From positions 62,001 through 126,000 of the forward strand of contig LADR01000029.1 in NCBI GenBank assembly GCA_000961655.1: a stretch of 64,000 bases of DNA, given 5' to 3'. A program made the translations under genes and the position numbers. The notes beneath the pieces are model-generated. The model was not told where the DNA came from and made no database searches. It worked only from the letters and a program-made list of their open reading frames with translations. Positions 35,501 to 44,874 of this stretch are shown here, in pieces. The first letter of the stretch is position 1, and each line of letters begins with the position of its first letter. This stretch comes from Desulfatitalea sp. BRH_c12 (lineage in GTDB: Bacteria; Desulfobacterota; Desulfobacteria; Desulfobacterales; Desulfosarcinaceae).

Positions 35501-35570
35501 GGTGGGCGATGCCCACCCTACCTGGCTGACGTGGCGCGGACCACCCAACCGGGGTCCCCTCCTCCGTGCC
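35501..35570 (-). repeat. Dispersed repeat family 2, right arm of an inverted pair
   Basis: Reverse complement of the left arm: read on the minus strand it gives GGCACGGAGGAGGGGACC, CCGGTTGGGTGGTCCGCGCC and TAGGGTGGGCATCGCCCACC. The 130 bases between the arms are not repeated elsewhere in the window. The GCACGGAGGAGG part matches the copy at 1091. Confidence 0.75.
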
Positions 35571-36085
35571 AATTGCGCATACACTTCGCCAATTGTCTCA
35601 CTGAAGCGAAATGGATAACCAAAAAATATAATCGCACGTCGGATTCGATCATTCAATCTTGATATTCTGGTCCGTTCGTGGGGCATCGGTGCTTGTTTCA
35701 TCCATCGGTTGTCAATTTATACGCCCGCCATAAACTGCGGCCACCTGGGACAGGAACCCGGTCTGAATTCTTACCGTCCATACTATTGGGCCTGCTTCCA
35801 GAATATGCTGTATAACGCAACTTCTGGGCACCAACCGCCGGTGGGCCGGACGGCGTGCTGATTGGGTCGCATCAACGCCCGGTTCTTCCTGGTCACGATC
35901 CGTGTCCCTACCCATTTAAACTGTATAATCACCATTTTTTGTTGTGCTTTTGCACCCAGGCATGACTTTTAAGACTCGTCTGATTAATTTATCGTGTTCT
36001 GTGAAAAATGGTGCGCAAATGCTCATGGATGAAGCGATACCCCGAGAACAGTTGATTCAGGGGCTGTCGGCCGTGCTCGTGGCTG

Positions 36086-36154
36086 CATAGAACAATTTTA
36101 TTGGTAAACAAGGCTTGGCGGGAGTTTGCTGAACAAAACGGCACTTCACAAGTG
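36086..36154 (+). pseudogene. Fragment of a PAS domain gene
   Basis: The plus strand reads HRTILLVNKAWREFAEQNG, the characteristic central strand and helix of a PAS domain (usual form ILxVNxAWRxFAxENG), then runs into the 3' end of the MaoC gene. Just before it, in another frame, lies REQLIQGLSAVLVAA followed by a stop, so a frameshift probably separates two parts of one decayed gene. Confidence 0.5.
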
Positions 36155-36172
36155 GTCCAAGCCACCCGAAAA

Positions 36173-36628
36173 TCAATCGGTTGCGATGCGGCGCGGCACC
36201 CACACTTTGGTTCGACCCATCGCTACCAGGGTTTCACGAACGAAAGCCTCAGCATTGAGAAACACGCGTTGCTTGTCCGCAAGTATTTCAGCAACGGTCA
36301 CTTTCGCCGTAACCGTATCACCAATATACACTGGTTTTAAAAAAGTTATCTCTTGACTCATGTAGGCACTGCCCGGCCCCGGCAGTTTCGTCCCAACCAA
36401 CGTGGACCACAAACTTGTTGTCAGCATGCCGTGCACGATCCGCTGTTTGAATCGGGTTTGTGCGGCGAACTCAGCATTGAGATGCAAGGGGTTCGTATCA
36501 CCAGAAACAGCCGCAAACATCAATACATCCGCCTCGGTTACTGTTTTGGCAAAGACGGCCTGCATCCCGATTGAGAGATCTTCCAGATAGTAACCGTGCT
36601 GCATGGTATAGGTGGTGGCCTCGCGCAT
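36173..36628 (-). CDS. MaoC-like (R)-specific enoyl-CoA hydratase
   Basis: Hotdog-fold hydratase of 151 residues (PhaJ/MaoC type) that adds water to trans-2-enoyl-CoA, yielding the (R)-3-hydroxyacyl-CoA. The hydratase-2 motif is present: the Asp and His of FAAVSGDTNPLHLNAEFA (around residues 41-58), then RIVHGMLTTSL. No ACP or dehydrogenase domain. TAAGGAAATACC precedes the ATG. The gene stands alone; overlapping the PAS fragment at its 3' end. Confidence 0.92.
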   Translation of the reverse strand: MREATTYTMQHGYYLEDLSIGMQAVFAKTVTEADVLMFAAVSGDTNPLHLNAEFAAQTRFKQRIVHGMLTTSLWSTLVGTKLPGPGSAYMSQEITFLKPVYIGDTVTAKVTVAEILADKQRVFLNAEAFVRETLVAMGRTKVWVPRRIATD

Positions 36629-37230
36629 GATGGTATTTCCTTAGTTATATGGTTGGGCAGTTCGCTCCCGTGATCCACTATCGCCTGACGGAATAGCGTC
36701 GACAGTGGCAAGTAGAAAGTTGAAAATGAAGGTCTCCAAGCAAGGTCTTTGGCCACTTCCATACATTGTTTGTTACCTGAAGGCGCAATCGAATGCAGGC
36801 CGCTTGGCATCGCCCATGGCAGTATGGCCTTGCTAAACGATCTTCGTCAACTTCGGTTTTCAGCCCTCGGCGGTCGGGATGGGTTTTGAAAGCTTAAAAC
36901 TGCGACCTAAGCCCGTATCAAAGCCGCACATCGTACGCATACTACATTCACCCCATTTACGACTTAAAAGCCTGCTCCTAGTTTGCTGAAAACCAGAAAA
37001 CAAGGTGCGTAGCTCAGACATCCCGCCCGGCTTGATCCGGTTGTGCTTTCAAATCGCAATGGCGTAGGATATTTTGCCTGCACCGCATACAACGCTTTAA
37101 AAGAGCCTGATGCTTTTATGTCGATTTTTTTGGGTAAAAAGAATACTCTTGCAAAAAACTCAAGGGCAGACAGCCGGCTGATCTCTGGGAAAACCGCCAT
37201 CCGAAGACAACCAACTCCGACGCGTGCGAT
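36629..37230. other. Intergenic region without recognised features
   Basis: About 600 bases between the divergent MaoC and AsmA-like genes. Open frames here (36964-37200 and 37116-37337 minus) lack ribosome sites and overlap the start of the next gene. No strong hairpin or promoter was found, though the AT-rich segment 37100-37150 is a plausible promoter area for the gene at 37231. Confidence 0.5.
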
Positions 37231-40200
37231 ATGAACAAATTGAAAAAATTCGTAAAAAGCAAGGCATTCATTATCGCCGCGGCGGTCATCCTGCTATACA
37301 CGTTGGCCGGATTCCTGCTCGTGCCGCTCCTGGTCAAACACTACATACCTAAGTACCTGCGGGAAAAGCTCCACAAGGAGGCAAGCGTCGCCAAGGTGCG
37401 CGTCAATCCTTATTTCTTCACTTTTGGTGCGGACACGTTTCGTCTGACCGAACCCGACGGACAGCCGATCGCCGGCTTTGAGAGCGTCTTCATCGATTTC
37501 GAACTCAAAAGCCTGTTTATGTGGGCGTGGACATTCCGCGAGGTCACCCTTGTGAACCCGACGGTCGCAGTCGTGATCCAGAAAGATGGCGGCCTGAACC
37601 TGGCCGATCTTGCCCCGCCTTCGGAATCGAAAAAAGAGCCACCGCCTCCTGAACGCAAGGACGACTCGCCGCCGCGTCTGATCGTCGAAACAGTAACCGT
37701 CACCCAAGGCCAAGTGGATTTTACGGACCGGCGGCACACCACACCGGCCAAAATCACACTGGCCCCTTTGGACGTGCACATCAGCCATCTGAGTACCCTG
37801 CCAGACCAGGAGGGAAGTCATTTGGTGACCGCAACCAGCGCCGAGGGCGAGACCATCCACTTGTCCGGTCCGATACGTCTGAACCCGGTGATGGTCAAAG
37901 GTCGCCTCGTGCTTGAAAACGTGAAAACGCCTACCCTGACGCAATTTGCCCGGGACAGCCTGAATATCGCGCAGCCCGGCGGAAGTATTCAGGCCACGGC
38001 CGATTACAGTGTACGCTTGGGAAATGAACCCTTGCAGGTCCTGATTTCGGACGTCCGCATAGCTCTGCGCGGTCTGGTGCTAAAACTGCCCGAAGCGCGC
38101 GCTCCCTTTCTGCAACTTTCCGAGAGCCTGCTCGACGGTGGCGGCTTCGATCTGGCAGGCAAACGGGTGGATCTTGGAAACGTCGCCATCAAGGGTGGGC
38201 GTGCGCGCCTGGACGTGGACGCAGCGGGTATCTTCAACGTACAGCACATCACCAAGGCCCCCGAGCCGACTCCGGCCAAGCCGCGCCCGTCGCCAGCGCA
38301 GGAAAGCGCCAGCAACGATAGACCATGGAAAATCGATCTGAAGGCATTGGCTTTGAGCGGACTGGCCGTCGATTACGAGGATGCCAGCCGCAAAGCCGGG
38401 CTCGAGGCCGGTATCGGCGAACTCAAAGCAGACCTCGCGGCCACTATCGAAACCGGCCAGCGCCCCACAGGGCAGGTCAAAGCAGTCCAAATCGGCATCA
38501 CCGATATTCAGGCCGGTTTCCCGGGTTCCGAACCGCTTATCCGCATTGAAACGGCCTCTGCCGAAGGCGGTGCCTATGGGTTCGCCGACAATCGTTTGAC
38601 CGCTGCAAAAATTGCCATCGAAAACACCCGCATGGATATTCTTCGCGAGGCCGATGGCGCCCTCAACCTGGCACGGCTGTTCGGCGGGCAAGAAGAAAAA
38701 AAAGAAGCGCCCGGCGGGCCGAGCGCGTCGGACAGCGCGGAGGCGGGCCCTCCGTTCCAGTTTATGGTCAATAGCGTAAAAGTGTCCCGATTGCAGGCGG
38801 CCGTTGCCGATCACACAGTGGCAACCGAGACAACGGTGCTAAACTTGAACGATGTTTCCCTGGCGCTTTCCGATCTGGACGGAAAAACACCCATGCCGTT
38901 CGAGTTGGATGTCCAGATCGGGGAAGGCGGTCAGATCGAGGCTGCCGGCACGCTGGACCTATCGGTGCCATCGCTGATGGCCACCATTCAGGTGAAAGCG
39001 CTGGCCATGGCACCGTTGCAGCCTTACCTGGCCCAGGCGGCCGCGGTGGTGCTCAAATCGGGAACCTTGTCGACCCAGGGCACATTGCGGCACGGTATTG
39101 CCGGCACCGGGGCCCAAACAGTTTATGAAGGTGGCTTTTCGGTGGACGACCTGCGCCTGACCGAAACAGATGCCAATGAGACGCTGATCGCCTGGAATTC
39201 CGTACGGAGCGAACAGCTGAAACTGCTCCTGCGGCCAAATTCAGTGGACATCGGCGATATCAGGGTGGTGCAGTTGGACGCCAAAGCCATCATCGAAAAA
39301 GACGCCAGCTTCAACCTGGCCAATGTCATCAAGACCGATACCGCCGATTCCAAAGTATCCCCAGAGGCTGCTCAAAAGCCGGCAGCCCCGGAGGCGGACG
39401 GCCCCTTCGCTTATCGCGTACGTCGCGTGCTGGTCCGCGACAGCCTGGTCAATTTCGCGGATTTGAGTCTGCCGATCCCCTTTGGCACCAAAATTCACGA
39501 GGTCAGGGGCAATCTGGCCGGCATCTCTTCTACGCAGAATGCCCGCACCCAGATCAGGCTCAATGGCCGCGTGGAGGATTACGGCACCGCGAGAATCGAG
39601 GGTGAAGTCATGACATCCGATCCCAAACGCTTTGCCGATATCGACTTGGTCTTCCGCAATGTCGAGATGTCCACGCTGACCCCGTATTCGGGCAAGTTCG
39701 CCGGCCGCAAGATCGACTCGGGCAAGTTGTCGGTCGATCTGGCGTACAAGATCGCGCGCGGCCGTCTGCAGGGCAACAACCAGATAGTGGTGGAGCAGTT
39801 GGACTTGGGCGAAAGGGTCGAAAGTCCGGACGCAATCGATTTGCCGCTCGACCTCGTTATTGCGCTGTTACAGGATAGCAAGGGGGTCATCAATTTAGGA
39901 CTGCCCGTGCAGGGCGACCTGAATTCTCCGCAATTCAGCCTCGGCGCGCTGGTCGGCAAAGCGTTTGCCAACCTGGCGAAAAAAATCATTTCGAGCCCCT
40001 TTCGCGCCTTGGCGGGATTGATTCCGGGCAGCGACGAAGAAACCATCGACCGCATCGTCTTCGAGCCCGGCAGAACGGGCGTGCCGCCGCCGGAAAAAGA
40101 GAAGTTGGCCAAATTGGCCGACGCGCTGCGGAAGCGACCGCGGTTGACGCTCGTGGTCCAGGGACGCTACCACCCGGAAAAAGACCGCACAACATTGGCG

Positions 40201-40626
40201 CGGCGCAGTGTGCGACGCGCTCTGGCCGAACGTGTCGGGCAATCCCAAACCCCCGGCGAGGCATTTGGGCCGGTGGATTTCAGCAGTCCGGAGACCGGCG
40301 AGGCCATGGAGGACATGTTCACGGAACGCTTCGGCCGTGACGCATTGAAGGCCCTGAAAGCCGAGTTGAAGAACAGGCCCCCAAAGGAGGAGCAGTCCGA
40401 GGATGCCGGCTCTACGGCCAAAAAGCTTTTTGCGCGTTTGGTGGAAGCCGAACCGGTCAGCGAAGCTCAGTTTGTGCAATTGGCTGACGCGCGCGCCGCG
40501 GCCGTGATCGCCGAATTGAGCGGTCCGCAAGGGGTCTCGCCCGAGCGCCTGGCCACCCGGGACAGCACCGCCCTCGCGCCAAAAGAACCGGTCTTTGCCG
40601 CACTGGATCTGGAGGTGGCACGCTGA
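37231..40626 (+). CDS. AsmA-like/DUF748 envelope protein with OmpA-like C-terminal segment
   Basis: Very long envelope protein of 1131 residues. One N-terminal membrane helix (residues ~12-34, FIIAAAVILLYTLAGFLLVP) is followed by a periplasmic body of repeated AsmA/DUF748 beta-rich units, each beginning with patterns such as VRVNPYFFTFGADTFRLTE and GGLNLADLAPPSE or GALNLARLFGG. Proline-rich linkers (~135, 350, 490) separate them. Near residue 945 the text VFEPGRTGVPPPEKEKLAKL resembles the peptidoglycan-binding OmpA-type fold that ends many DUF748 proteins. AsmA relatives bridge the periplasm and are thought to move phospholipids outward; that role is inferred. Ribosome site weak; no operon partners. 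Confidence 0.85.
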   Translation: MNKLKKFVKSKAFIIAAAVILLYTLAGFLLVPLLVKHYIPKYLREKLHKEASVAKVRVNPYFFTFGADTFRLTEPDGQPIAGFESVFIDFELKSLFMWAWTFREVTLVNPTVAVVIQKDGGLNLADLAPPSESKKEPPPPERKDDSPPRLIVETVTVTQGQVDFTDRRHTTPAKITLAPLDVHISHLSTLPDQEGSHLVTATSAEGETIHLSGPIRLNPVMVKGRLVLENVKTPTLTQFARDSLNIAQPGGSIQATADYSVRLGNEPLQVLISDVRIALRGLVLKLPEARAPFLQLSESLLDGGGFDLAGKRVDLGNVAIKGGRARLDVDAAGIFNVQHITKAPEPTPAKPRPSPAQESASNDRPWKIDLKALALSGLAVDYEDASRKAGLEAGIGELKADLAATIETGQRPTGQVKAVQIGITDIQAGFPGSEPLIRIETASAEGGAYGFADNRLTAAKIAIENTRMDILREADGALNLARLFGGQEEKKEAPGGPSASDSAEAGPPFQFMVNSVKVSRLQAAVADHTVATETTVLNLNDVSLALSDLDGKTPMPFELDVQIGEGGQIEAAGTLDLSVPSLMATIQVKALAMAPLQPYLAQAAAVVLKSGTLSTQGTLRHGIAGTGAQTVYEGGFSVDDLRLTETDANETLIAWNSVRSEQLKLLLRPNSVDIGDIRVVQLDAKAIIEKDASFNLANVIKTDTADSKVSPEAAQKPAAPEADGPFAYRVRRVLVRDSLVNFADLSLPIPFGTKIHEVRGNLAGISSTQNARTQIRLNGRVEDYGTARIEGEVMTSDPKRFADIDLVFRNVEMSTLTPYSGKFAGRKIDSGKLSVDLAYKIARGRLQGNNQIVVEQLDLGERVESPDAIDLPLDLVIALLQDSKGVINLGLPVQGDLNSPQFSLGALVGKAFANLAKKIISSPFRALAGLIPGSDEETIDRIVFEPGRTGVPPPEKEKLAKLADALRKRPRLTLVVQGRYHPEKDRTTLARRSVRRALAERVGQSQTPGEAFGPVDFSSPETGEAMEDMFTERFGRDALKALKAELKNRPPKEEQSEDAGSTAKKLFARLVEAEPVSEAQFVQLADARAAAVIAELSGPQGVSPERLATRDSTALAPKEPVFAALDLEVAR

Positions 40627-40695
40627 AACGGCAAATGCTGCCATGACGCCTTCCCCATCGAGTGCCATTGCGCACGCTTCACGACCGCCCCGGCA

Positions 40696-41358
40696 TCATT
40701 CGAGATGTTTGCTGTGGCGCACGATTTCGCCTTCGATCAGGTACACCACCTCTTCGGCGATGTTGGTGCTGTGATCGGCCACACGCTCCAGATGCCGGGA
40801 CACGAGCATCAGATTGATCAGGTACCCGACACGGTCGGGATGCTCCTTGATGGCCTCTTTGATACGGTCGTATGCCTGGGTCTGGATGGCATCCACCCCA
40901 TCGTCCATGGTAATGACTTTGAAGGCTAGATCGACATCGAGATTCACGAGCGCGTCCAGGCTCATCTTGAGCATGATCTTGACCTTTTCGGCCATGGGCG
41001 AATAGTCGAAGACAAACTGCATCGGCGGCCGTTTGGCCATGATCATCAGACGCTCGGCAATGTTCACCGATTCATCGCCGATGCGTTCCAGATCGTTATT
41101 AATCTTGATGGTGGCGATCAAAAAACGCAAATCGACCGCGACCGGTTGATACAGCGCGAGAATTTTGAGGCAATCTTCTTCGATTTCCACTTCGGCTGCG
41201 TCAATTTCCCAGTCCGAATCGATAATCCTTTGCGCGGTGGCCACATCGCGCGATACGACGGCCTGAACCGCCATGCGGGCGCGCTCTTCCGCCAATGCAC
41301 CCAGCGACAGCATTTTCTTCTTTACTTTATCCAGTTCCCTGCGCAAATGTTTGGACAT
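40696..41358 (-). CDS. phoU: PhoU, phosphate signalling regulator
   Basis: Two-repeat helical-bundle protein of about 220 residues that damps phosphate uptake and PhoR signalling by contacting the Pst transporter. Each repeat carries a metal-cluster E/DxxxD-type motif: RIGDESVNIAERL in the first half and RVADHSTNIAEEVVYL in the second. The ATG at 41358 (MSKHLRREL) has AAAGGAGC ten bases upstream; the ATG at 41367 sits too close. Last gene of pstCASB-phoU. Confidence 0.96.
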   Translation of the reverse strand: MSKHLRRELDKVKKKMLSLGALAEERARMAVQAVVSRDVATAQRIIDSDWEIDAAEVEIEEDCLKILALYQPVAVDLRFLIATIKINNDLERIGDESVNIAERLMIMAKRPPMQFVFDYSPMAEKVKIMLKMSLDALVNLDVDLAFKVITMDDGVDAIQTQAYDRIKEAIKEHPDRVGYLINLMLVSRHLERVADHSTNIAEEVVYLIEGEIVRHSKHLE

Positions 41359-41388
41359 GAGATTCATGCTCCTTTGCAGTACTTTTTT

Positions 41389-42294
41389 TTATCCGAATCG
41401 ACCGGTGATGTAATCCTGGGTCAACCGGTGCCGCGGGGTGGTAAAAATCTGTTCGGTTTTGCCCACCTCGATCAGATCCCCGAGATGAAAATAGGCTGTA
41501 CGCTGGGACACGCGCGCCGCCTGCTGCATCGAATGGGTCACAATCACGATGGTGTATTGCCTGCGCAATTCGTCAATTAATTCTTCAATCTTACCGGTGG
41601 CGATCGGGTCCAAGGCACTGCAGGGTTCGTCCATCAGAATCACTTCCGGGCCGACCGCAATGGTACGGGCGATGCACAGGCGCTGCTGCTGGCCACCGGA
41701 AAGACTCGTCCCTGAATGGGTCAACCGGTCCTTGACCTCCGCCCACAGTCCTGCTTTTTGCAGCGATGTCTCCACAATCTCATCGAGTTCGGCGCGATTG
41801 CCGGCCAATCCGTGAATTTTCGGCCCATAGGCGACATTGTCGTAAATCGATTTGGGAAAAGGGTTGGGCTTTTGAAACACCATGCCCACCTGGGCGCGCA
41901 AGGGCACCACGTCGACCTGTTTGGCGTAGATATTCTGATCATCGAGCAGAATGTCACCGGTCACCCGGCACCCCTCGATGGTATCGTTCATTCGGTTGAG
42001 GCACCGGATAAACGTGGACTTACCACACCCTGACGGCCCGATCATGGCGATGACCTGGTGATTGGCGATATCCAGGGACACCTCCCGCAAGGCATGTTTT
42101 TCGTTATAGTGAACGTTCACGTTTCTGCAGATGACACGCGGATTGTCCACATACGGCGTGCCGACCGTGGGCGCTGGGCTTTGACCTGGCGCCATGCCCT
42201 CCTGCGTTTTTGCAGGCTTGCCATCGACCCGCCCCAAAGAATCACCCTTGGAATCCTTGGGCGCCGAGTATTTGTGTTGAAAGGCCAATTTCAT
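41389..42294 (-). CDS. pstB: PstB, phosphate ABC transporter ATPase
   Basis: ATP-binding subunit of 301 residues. Walker A is [15 protein letters not shown], the signature [15 protein letters not shown], Walker [14 protein letters not shown], and the switch histidine lies in [15 protein letters not shown]. It has an N-terminal extension of about 50 residues (polar, proline-rich, ending near [16 protein letters not shown]) that PstB normally lacks; the ATG at 42294 has AGGTGG in front, so the extension is probably translated. It is 30 bases upstream of phoU and separated from pstS by a family-1 hairpin. Confidence 0.96.
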   Translation of the reverse strand: MKLAFQHKYSAPKDSKGDSLGRVDGKPAKTQEGMAPGQSPAPTVGTPYVDNPRVICRNVNVHYNEKHALREVSLDIANHQVIAMIGPSGCGKSTFIRCLNRMNDTIEGCRVTGDILLDDQNIYAKQVDVVPLRAQVGMVFQKPNPFPKSIYDNVAYGPKIHGLAGNRAELDEIVETSLQKAGLWAEVKDRLTHSGTSLSGGQQQRLCIARTIAVGPEVILMDEPCSALDPIATGKIEELIDELRRQYTIVIVTHSMQQAARVSQRTAYFHLGDLIEVGKTEQIFTTPRHRLTQDYITGRFG

Positions 42295-42376
42295 TGTTTA
42301 CCACCTGACCGGCTTGAAATGTAAAGTTCACTACGTGCTTGAAACATGTCATCGCGATGGCCCGTTTTCAACGGAC

Positions 42377-42399
42377 AGGGCGAACACAAGGTTCGCCCT
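42377..42399 (+). repeat. Isolated family-1 hairpin inside the pst operon
   Basis: AGGGCGAAC (42377-42385) pairs perfectly with GTTCGCCCT (42391-42399) around ACAAG. It equals the last palindrome of the composite repeat (GGGCGAACACAAGGTTCGCCC) and lies in the 144-base gap between pstS and pstB. Confidence 0.8.
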
Positions 42400-42438
42400 A
42401 CCGATAAGACGGCATTTCGTGCCATTCGCGACAAGAGG

Positions 42439-43509
42439 TTATTTCAACTGATCGATACGCAATGTCTTGAGCTGTTCCACGTCGGATCGGAGTTGTTCGT
42501 GCTCGTCAGCGGGCATGGGGATCAATCCTTTATCGCTCAGATACCCTTCGGGGCCCATGGCCTTGGATGATGTAAATTCATCCAGGTATTCACGAATACC
42601 GGGAATCGTTCCCGCATGCGCTTTTTTGACATAAAAATAAAGCGGCCGCGATACCGGATAACGCCCGTCGGCAATGGCTTCGAAAGTGGGCGCAACCCCA
42701 TCGACCTGGGCTCCTTTGATTTTATCCGCGTTCTGGTCAAGGAAGCTGAAACCGAAGATACCCATGGCGTTCGGATTCGCGTCAAGTTTCTGGACGATCA
42801 GGTTATCGTTTTCGCCGGCTTCGATATAGGCACCGTCTTCACGGACCGTTTGAGAAATGGCTTTGTATTGGTTTTTGTCGCTTTTCTCCAGCGCCCGGAT
42901 CCACTCGAACATGCCGGCCCCATGCTCCATGACCAATTCGACAAAGGCATCGCGTGTACCGGAGGTCGGCGGCGGTCCCAATACTTCAATTTTAACATCC
43001 GGCAAGGCTGGGTTGACTTGTTTCCATGTTTTGTAAGGGTTGGGGACCACATTCTGAGCCCCCTGGGGATCGGGCACCTGCTTAGCCAATGCCAGGAAGA
43101 GGTCTTTGCGGGACAGTTCCAGTTGCGGTGCTCTTTTAGCGTTGGCCACGACAATGCCATCATAACCGATCTTGACCTCGACAATATCCTTGACCCCTTT
43201 TTCAAAGCAGATCTCGTATTCGGAGGGTTTCATCCTGCGGCTGGCGTTCGTGATGTCGGGATGACCGACGCCTACGCCGGCGCAAAACAGCTTGAATCCG
43301 CCGCCCGAGCCGGTCGATTCGATTTTAGGGGTTTTATGGGAAGTGGTTTTGCCGAACTGCTCGGCCACGACCGTGGCGAACGGGTAGACAGTGGAAGATC
43401 CGACAATGCTGATATAATCCCGGGCCGCGGCGCTGATCCCCGGTGTCGTCGTTGTCGCCCACAGCAATGCCGCTGCGGCGGCCGATAGAGCCAATTTTTT
43501 TTTGTTCAT
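42439..43509 (-). CDS. pstS: PstS, periplasmic phosphate-binding protein
   Basis: Phosphate receptor of 356 residues with a Sec signal peptide (MNKKKLALSAAAAALLWATT, cleaving near ISAAARD). The phosphate pocket is seen in SIVGSSTVYPFATVVAE, ESTGSGGGFKLFC and GPPPTSGTRDAF. The ATG at 43509 is chosen because AAAGGAGAAGGTC lies just before it; the longer frame reaching 43686 overlaps pstA. It lies between pstA and pstB rather than at the head of the operon. Confidence 0.96.
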   Translation of the reverse strand: MNKKKLALSAAAAALLWATTTTPGISAAARDYISIVGSSTVYPFATVVAEQFGKTTSHKTPKIESTGSGGGFKLFCAGVGVGHPDITNASRRMKPSEYEICFEKGVKDIVEVKIGYDGIVVANAKRAPQLELSRKDLFLALAKQVPDPQGAQNVVPNPYKTWKQVNPALPDVKIEVLGPPPTSGTRDAFVELVMEHGAGMFEWIRALEKSDKNQYKAISQTVREDGAYIEAGENDNLIVQKLDANPNAMGIFGFSFLDQNADKIKGAQVDGVAPTFEAIADGRYPVSRPLYFYVKKAHAGTIPGIREYLDEFTSSKAMGPEGYLSDKGLIPMPADEHEQLRSDVEQLKTLRIDQLK

Positions 43510-43556
43510 GACCTTCTCCTTTGAATGATTGTTGCAAGCATTTAACATCAAAATAG

Positions 43557-44816
43557 TTACCAGCGGCGCTCGAATTTTTTGCGCAGCAATACAGCCAGGC
43601 CATTCATGACGATCAGGAAGACCAGCAAGGCCAGCGTGGCGGCGGATGTAAGCTCGACAAACGCGCGTTCGGGGCTGTCCGCCCACAAGAAGATCTGCAC
43701 TGGCAATGCTGTGGCCGGATCCAGAAAACCGCTTGGGATGTCCACGATAAAGGCTACCATGCCGATCATCAGCAGCGGCGCGGTTTCACCCAGGGCGCGC
43801 GCCATGCCGATGATCGTGCCGGTGAGAATGCCGGGCAGGGCCAGAGGCAGCACATGGTGTACGATCATCTGCATTTTGCTGGCCCCCACGCTCAATGCGG
43901 CATCGCGAATCGATGGTGGTACTGCTTGCAGGGCTGCGCGACTGGCAATGATGATGGTGGGCAGCGTCATCAGCGAGAGCACAAGCCCGCCGACCAGCGG
44001 GGCAGATCGGGGTAATCCGAAGGCATTCAAGAAAACAGCCAGGCCGAGCAGGCCGAACACGATCGATGGCACGGCCGCCAGATTATTGATATTGACTTCG
44101 ATCAGGTCGGTCCAGCGATTGCGCGGCGCGAATTCTTGCATGTAAATGGCCGTGGCCACGCCGATGGGAAAGGAGAGCAGCAACGTCACGATCAGGGTGA
44201 AAAAGCTGCCGCTTACCGCACCCCATATACCGGCCAGTTCCGGTTCACGGCTATCGCCGGCCGTAAAGAAGGTCGTGTTGAATTTCTTTTCAAGTTGGCC
44301 TTGTGTGGCGAGGTGCTCGATCCACTTTACCTGAGCGGGCGTCAGACGACCGCCATCCCACTCCAGATGCCCTTTGACAAGCATGTCCACGTCATCGTCG
44401 GCCGGCAGCCACACCGATTGACGGGTGCCGATCAGGGCACGATCTTCCAGAACCATGCGCCGCAGCTGGAAGGCGGCCCCCGAACTGATCAATGCGTATA
44501 ACTGCCGTTTTTCGGTCCGCCCGGTCACAGTGGGGAACATGGCGGCCATAGACGCCTTGACCAGACGCGGATAGTCGGCCGCGCCGATGTCGCCTTCGGT
44601 GAAGATTTGGGGATCGAAATGAATGTCCAGCTGAATCCGGGTCTGGACAAAGGCCGAGTACCCCTTGCTCGCAATGGTAATGAACAGGAAAGACAAGAAT
44701 GCGAGACTGATCAGGATGGCCGCCAGCCCCATACGCCGGAAACGCCGTTCGGCCCGGTAGCGACGTTCAAGTCCCTGCTTTACGATATCAATGGTTTTCA
44801 ATTGGGTGGTATCCAT
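43557..44816 (-). CDS. pstA: PstA, phosphate transporter permease with periplasmic insert
   Basis: Membrane permease of about 419 residues. An N-terminal helix (residues ~33-55) leads into a periplasmic insert of about 160 residues (DUF3333-like, as in alphaproteobacterial PstA), then the ABC permease core of five or six helices with the EAA loop RDAALSVGASKMQMIVHHVLPLALPGI. The ATG at 44816 (MDTTQLKT) is preferred over the TTG at 44822. The downstream pstS begins 47 bases on. Confidence 0.94.
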   Translation of the reverse strand: MDTTQLKTIDIVKQGLERRYRAERRFRRMGLAAILISLAFLSFLFITIASKGYSAFVQTRIQLDIHFDPQIFTEGDIGAADYPRLVKASMAAMFPTVTGRTEKRQLYALISSGAAFQLRRMVLEDRALIGTRQSVWLPADDDVDMLVKGHLEWDGGRLTPAQVKWIEHLATQGQLEKKFNTTFFTAGDSREPELAGIWGAVSGSFFTLIVTLLLSFPIGVATAIYMQEFAPRNRWTDLIEVNINNLAAVPSIVFGLLGLAVFLNAFGLPRSAPLVGGLVLSLMTLPTIIIASRAALQAVPPSIRDAALSVGASKMQMIVHHVLPLALPGILTGTIIGMARALGETAPLLMIGMVAFIVDIPSGFLDPATALPVQIFLWADSPERAFVELTSAATLALLVFLIVMNGLAVLLRKKFERRW

Positions 44817-44874
44817 TTTCAAAAGTGACCCGATCTTCTTTAACGTTCCTCTTTCAATTTTGCTGCTTTCTTTC

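Larger units (their letters stand above)
35149..36172. other. Gene-poor region with inverted family-2 repeats
   Basis: No supported gene in about 1 kb. It contains the inverted family-2 pair (35311-35370 and 35501-35570) and a PAS gene remnant near 36086. A 42-codon frame at 35962-36090 (starts MTFKTRLINLSCSVKNG, contains REQLIQGLSAVLVAA) lacks a clear ribosome site and may be part of the same broken gene. The 67-codon frame at 35712-35915 on the minus strand is not recognisable. Confidence 0.55.

Noticed and set aside
35712-35915. 67-codon minus-strand frame, considered as a transposase relic
   Set aside because: No conserved transposase motif, no terminal repeats and no ribosome site.
36680-36740. 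GTCGACAGTGG-AAGTAGAAAGTTGAAA text resembling 20350 and the 14095 repeat
   Set aside because: Low-complexity AAGT/AAAG similarity too short and loose to call a repeat family.
37080-37220. Possible riboswitch before the AsmA-like gene
   Set aside because: No match to cyclic-di-GMP or other riboswitch cores that I can recognise, and no stable paired core.
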